21,470 nucleotides of DNA, taken from Gnetum montanum. Lineage: Eukaryota > Streptophyta > Gnetopsida > Gnetales > Gnetaceae. Shown here one piece after another: positions 19,165 through 21,470 of the stretch. Each line of letters opens with the position of its first letter. Within the stretch, counting starts at the first letter, position 1. Made by a program: the position numbers and the translations under genes. The notes beneath the pieces were generated by a model. The model did not search any database. It was given only the letters and a program-made list of their open reading frames with translations, and was not told where the DNA came from. The stretch spans positions 13,255 through 34,724 of the forward strand of contig MNCI01030336.1 of NCBI GenBank assembly GCA_015680685.1, written 5' to 3'.

Positions 19165-19376
19165 GATATTTACCCAATGAAGTATTTGACCCAATGAAGA
19201 AATTGTTATTTTTCTTTTCTAAAATCCATGTCATGTGGCATCTCTTGAGTGAGAAGATATGTAAGGATTCCATTATGCCATATTTCTTTTTCAAGCATTT
19301 GTTCATTTATTGCTCCAATAAAGAGGATTTCATATAGAAATTGATCAAAGAGTGGGCTCTCCTCCTCTTTGTTATT
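19165..19376 (-). pseudogene. RNase H-integrase linker of Athila pol, frameshifted
   Basis: After NVVADHLSCL the frame changes. The continuing protein reads SPLFDQFLYEILFIGAINEQ, then WHNGILTYLLTQEMPHDMDF and WVKYFIG. In intact Athila pol this is the acidic linker ending W..DI.NYL..G..P.....RKKF....K.Y.W, just before the integrase zinc finger. Similarity fades near 19165 and no HHCC or DDE motif follows, so the copy is truncated or interrupted there. Confidence 0.7.
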
Positions 19377-19890
19377 CCATCATAAGCAAGAAAGATGGTC
19401 AGCAACCACATTCTTGATCCCTTTTTGATCTACCATAGTAATATCGAATTCCTGCAAGATCACAAGCCACCATATAACATGAGGGCTCATTGTTAGCATA
19501 TTCATAAGAAAGCAAATTGCACTATGATCTATATGTACAAATACTTTGTAACCTAGCACATAATTTCTAAAATTTTCTAGTGCATACACTACTATCATTA
19601 CATAATTTCTAAAATTTTCTAGTGCATACACTACTATCATTAATTCTTTTTCTATGGTGGTGTAATTTAATTATTCCCTCACAGTGCTTCAACTCACATA
19701 GTGGATATAATATGGATTTTTCTTATCATCCATATACATGAGCATGGCTCCCAAAACATAGTTAGATATGTCTGTCATGATATGAAATAGTTTGGATGAA
19801 TTACATGCTTGTAGGATTGTTGTTTTTATGAATTTCTCTTTTAACTGTTGGAATGCATTTTCAGATTTCTTGGTCCATATAAAAGATGTA
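19377..19890 (-). pseudogene. RNase H domain (Athila pol) with internal duplication
   Basis: In frame with RT, it begins FIWTKKSENAFQQLKEKFIK and TTILQACNSSKLFHIMTDIS, where the family has a (C)DAS segment, so a first-strand Asp is kept as TD. NYTTIEKEL carries the conserved Glu. VFVHIDHSAICFL carries the conserved D of the TDH motif. The end is QEFDITMVDQKGIKNVVADH and LSCL. Between EKEL and the TDH motif the 14-residue helix MIVVYALENFRNYV occurs twice in a row. Length is normal apart from this insertion. The duplication leaves the frame open. Confidence 0.88.
19559..19642. repeat. Exact 42 bp in-frame tandem duplication in RNase H
   Basis: Positions 19559-19600 and 19601-19642 are identical over all 42 bases as read here. 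The unit encodes exactly 14 residues on the minus strand, so the frame is kept. Identity in a pseudogene otherwise full of substitutions means the duplication is much younger than the decay, or is an assembly error. Confidence 0.95.
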
Positions 19891-19899
19891 TCTTTCTTG

Positions 19900-20720
19900 G
19901 TAAGTTTTACGAATGGTTTAGCAATCCTAAAGAACCTCTCAATAAAGCACCAATAGTAACTAGTGTGTCTAAGGAATGACCAAACATCTTTCATGGTCTC
20001 TAGTTGGTGTGTTATTCCTTGGTTGACCCTTATCTTTTTTGAGTCTACCTAAATCCCTTTCTTTGAAATTTGATGTCCTAGAACAATGCCTTCTTGGACC
20101 ATGAGATGGCTTTTTTACCAGTTGATCCATAGGTTTTTCCCAACACATCTCTTTAGTACTTACTCAAGTCGGTCCAAGGCTTGCTCAAAGGTAGCTCCAT
20201 AGGTGGAGAAGTCATCCATGAAAACTTCAACACCACTACCGATTTGTTGTTGAAAGATACTAAGGACCGAGCATTGAAATGTTGTAGGGGCATTGCATAG
20301 ACCAAATGGTATCTTATAGTATGCAAAAGTCCCCTAGGGACTCATGAATGTTGTCTTGGCTTGGTCTTTGGGCACAATTTGTATTTGGTTATAGCCACTA
20401 TAACTATCTAAGAAACTATAATAACAATGCTTGGATATAGTGTCTAGTACTAGATCCACAAATGGCAAAGGAAAGTGATCCTTAAATATTTCCATATTTA
20501 ATAGTCTAAAGATAATGTAAACCTGTCATTTACCATCCTTCTTTAGTAAAATTATAGTTGGGCTAACCCACTCACTATCCATGATTGGATAGATAAACCC
20601 TACCTCTATGGCTACCTTCTAGGGTTCATGGCTAGGTTAGTGTAAATGCGATGCTGGCATATCCTTGGATCGATTCCTATTAGTTTTTGATATGACCAAG
20701 AAAAAGTTGTTGACCATTTA
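19900..20720 (-). pseudogene. Reverse transcriptase domain (Athila pol)
   Basis: A lead-in segment near 20820-20640 reads KIEYAFLKNGKLVIINSKLA, then FSWSYQKLIGIDPRICQHRI, the usual run-up to Athila RT. After a damaged stretch with several stops, the palm motifs are clear: FLDSYSGYNQIQIVPKDQAK near 20425-20365, GTFAYYKIPFGLCNAPTTFQ near 20335-20275, and EVFMDDFS at about 20228-20205, which keeps both catalytic Asp residues. Next come LKRCVGKNLWINW, EGIVLGHQISKKGI and VWSFLRHTSYYWCFIERFFR. Compared with the Tat RT at 8700-9590 this copy is better preserved at the active site. Nonsense codons at expected Gln positions still make it non-functional. Confidence 0.88.
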
Positions 20721-21116
20721 TTTACTATTATCAATAAATTTTCTTTTTGTTTAGGAGCAAGTTTGGAATTAATGATGACTAGTTTACCATTCTTTAAAAA
20801 TGCATACTCAATTTTGCCTAGTAAATTTTTTAGTTCAAAGGACTCCTACATAAACTGATTAGGGATCTCCAACTCTTCCTAACAGTTATCATCACCTTCA
20901 TTAGAGAGTTGGAATGGACTTGTTCAATTCTATTCATTCCTTCAACATATGCATAAGTTAAACTCTTAGTTGGCTCCATGCATATTGTGCTCCTATCTGA
21001 ATTAGCTATCAACCACTAGGTGTCCTCTTGCTTTGTGGCTATTGTATATAGACACCATTGAATATTAACTTCTTGCACACACTAATTTATTACCTTAATG
21101 TATGTGCTTTTGATGG

Positions 21117-21164
21117 ACCAAATCTTTTGCACACAATTACACCAAATCTTTTTCACACAATTTT
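21117..21164. repeat. 24 bp in-frame tandem duplication after the protease
   Basis: Two adjacent 24-base units (21117-21140 and 21141-21164) start ACCAAATCTTT and encode CNCVQKIW and KNCVKKIW on the minus strand. They differ at a few bases, so this event is older than the 42 bp one. Confidence 0.85.
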
Positions 21165-21470
21165 TACTATGCTATGGAATATGCTTCTTCTCAATTTTTA
21201 CTAATTCATTCTCCTTAAATATTTCTAGAGATAGGTCCCTTATACCCATTCATGCATCGATCACAATTAACTAAGTCCTTCCCATGATGATGGGGAAGTC
21301 ACTTTTTCAGTTATCCACCTTGATTACCAAAATGTTAGTAGGATAGGACCACCTACAAACTATGGTCACAATGTCCTCTACTAATCCCAAAGGAATCGTA
21401 ATCGACTGATCTGCTAATTCTAAATGGATGTTTCTCTTCTTAAGAGGTGGTAGGTTCCAAGCTTTATACA
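21165..21470 (-). pseudogene. Aspartic protease C-terminal half (Athila pol)
   Basis: The frame at the window edge reads LYKAWNLPPLKKRNIHLELA, followed by DQSITIPLGLVEDIV and, after two in-frame stops' worth of decay, SDFPIIMGRT. Athila proteases show this order: a hydrophobic Y/K-L-G-L segment after the catalytic DLGAS motif, LQLADRS....G..EDV, then P.ILGRPFL. The catalytic Asp motif itself lies outside the window. The family's ILGRPF is changed to IIMGRT. It would process the gag-pol polyprotein. It is inactive here through stops. Confidence 0.75.

Larger units (their letters stand above)
19165..21470 (-). pseudogene. pol: Athila-lineage Ty3/gypsy pol polyprotein, decayed and truncated
   Basis: Reading right to left from the window edge: C-terminal half of protease, spacer, RT, RNase H, and the linker that precedes integrase. 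The motif style is that of Athila elements (FLDSYSGYNQIQI, EVFMDDFS, NYTTIEKEL, NVVADHLSCL, then ILTYLLTQEMPHDMDF in the linker), with one RNase H only. RT and RNase H share one frame from about 20400 to 19380. The linker is in another frame, showing an indel near 19375. Stops are again mostly TAG/TAA at expected Gln positions. Integrase is missing after about 19165. Gag and the 5' part, if present, lie beyond the right edge. Two in-frame tandem duplications (21117-21164, 19559-19642) mark this copy. Confidence 0.88.

Noticed and set aside
1-21470. CRISPR array, bacterial operons, tRNA or rRNA genes
   Set aside because: None seen. The repeats are of satellite or duplication type with no constant repeat-spacer pattern, and the content is plant retroelement DNA.

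Overview
This window is repeat-dominated nuclear DNA from a plant with a large genome. It is AT-rich, strongly depleted in CpG, and built mostly from old, broken Ty3/gypsy LTR retrotransposons of two plant lineages: Tat-like (with a second, archaeal-type RNase H) and Athila-like. The age and density of decay would suit a gymnosperm, but nothing seen here fixes the species. I recognise no intact protein-coding gene, tRNA, rRNA or CRISPR array.

Layout. (1) About 1-4830, minus strand: a retroelement remnant read right to left. It has an LTR promoter region (dyad cluster, TATA box, poly(A) signal), a decayed tRNA-Asp-type primer-binding site at 3894-3911, a decayed gag-like frame (3795 down to about 1080), a G-rich motif and a purine tract. 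No pol is visible in it. (2) About 4960-7750: a diverged tandem array of about 185 bp units, each centred on an inverted-repeat core of the type ATCCATGCTA..TAGCATGGAT. (3) About 7800-8340: CCTT/GCC-rich low-complexity DNA containing a possible plus-strand primer-binding site. (4) 8372-11848, plus strand: a Tat-lineage pol pseudogene in the order RT, RNase H, archaeal-type RNase H, integrase with a GPF/Y-type tail. No gag or protease is seen before it. (5) 11885-12060: six about 30 bp repeats just after pol, then a possible 3' LTR to about 14316. (6) 14330-16110: AT-rich DNA with weak tandem repeats near the end. (7) 16150-17650: a stretch that has kept its CpGs, with a 69 bp duplication, a G-box, a TATA-like box and short open frames. 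It is the best place to look for single-copy or genic sequence. (8) 17585-18560: three successive families of short tandem duplications. (9) 19165-21470, minus strand: an Athila-lineage pol pseudogene cut by the window edge, with protease end, RT, RNase H and linker, no integrase, and two in-frame tandem duplications (42 bp exact, 24 bp nearly exact).

How the parts relate. The minus-strand element at left has gag without pol, and the plus-strand element has pol without gag. They face away from each other across the about 4 kb repeat-rich centre. Most in-frame stops in the pol pseudogenes are TAG or TAA where the families normally have Gln, Trp or Arg codons. This is what C-to-T change at methylated CG and CHG sites gives, and it points to silenced copies decaying in place rather than expressed elements. 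All coordinates and repeat periods were read by eye, and alignments would refine them.
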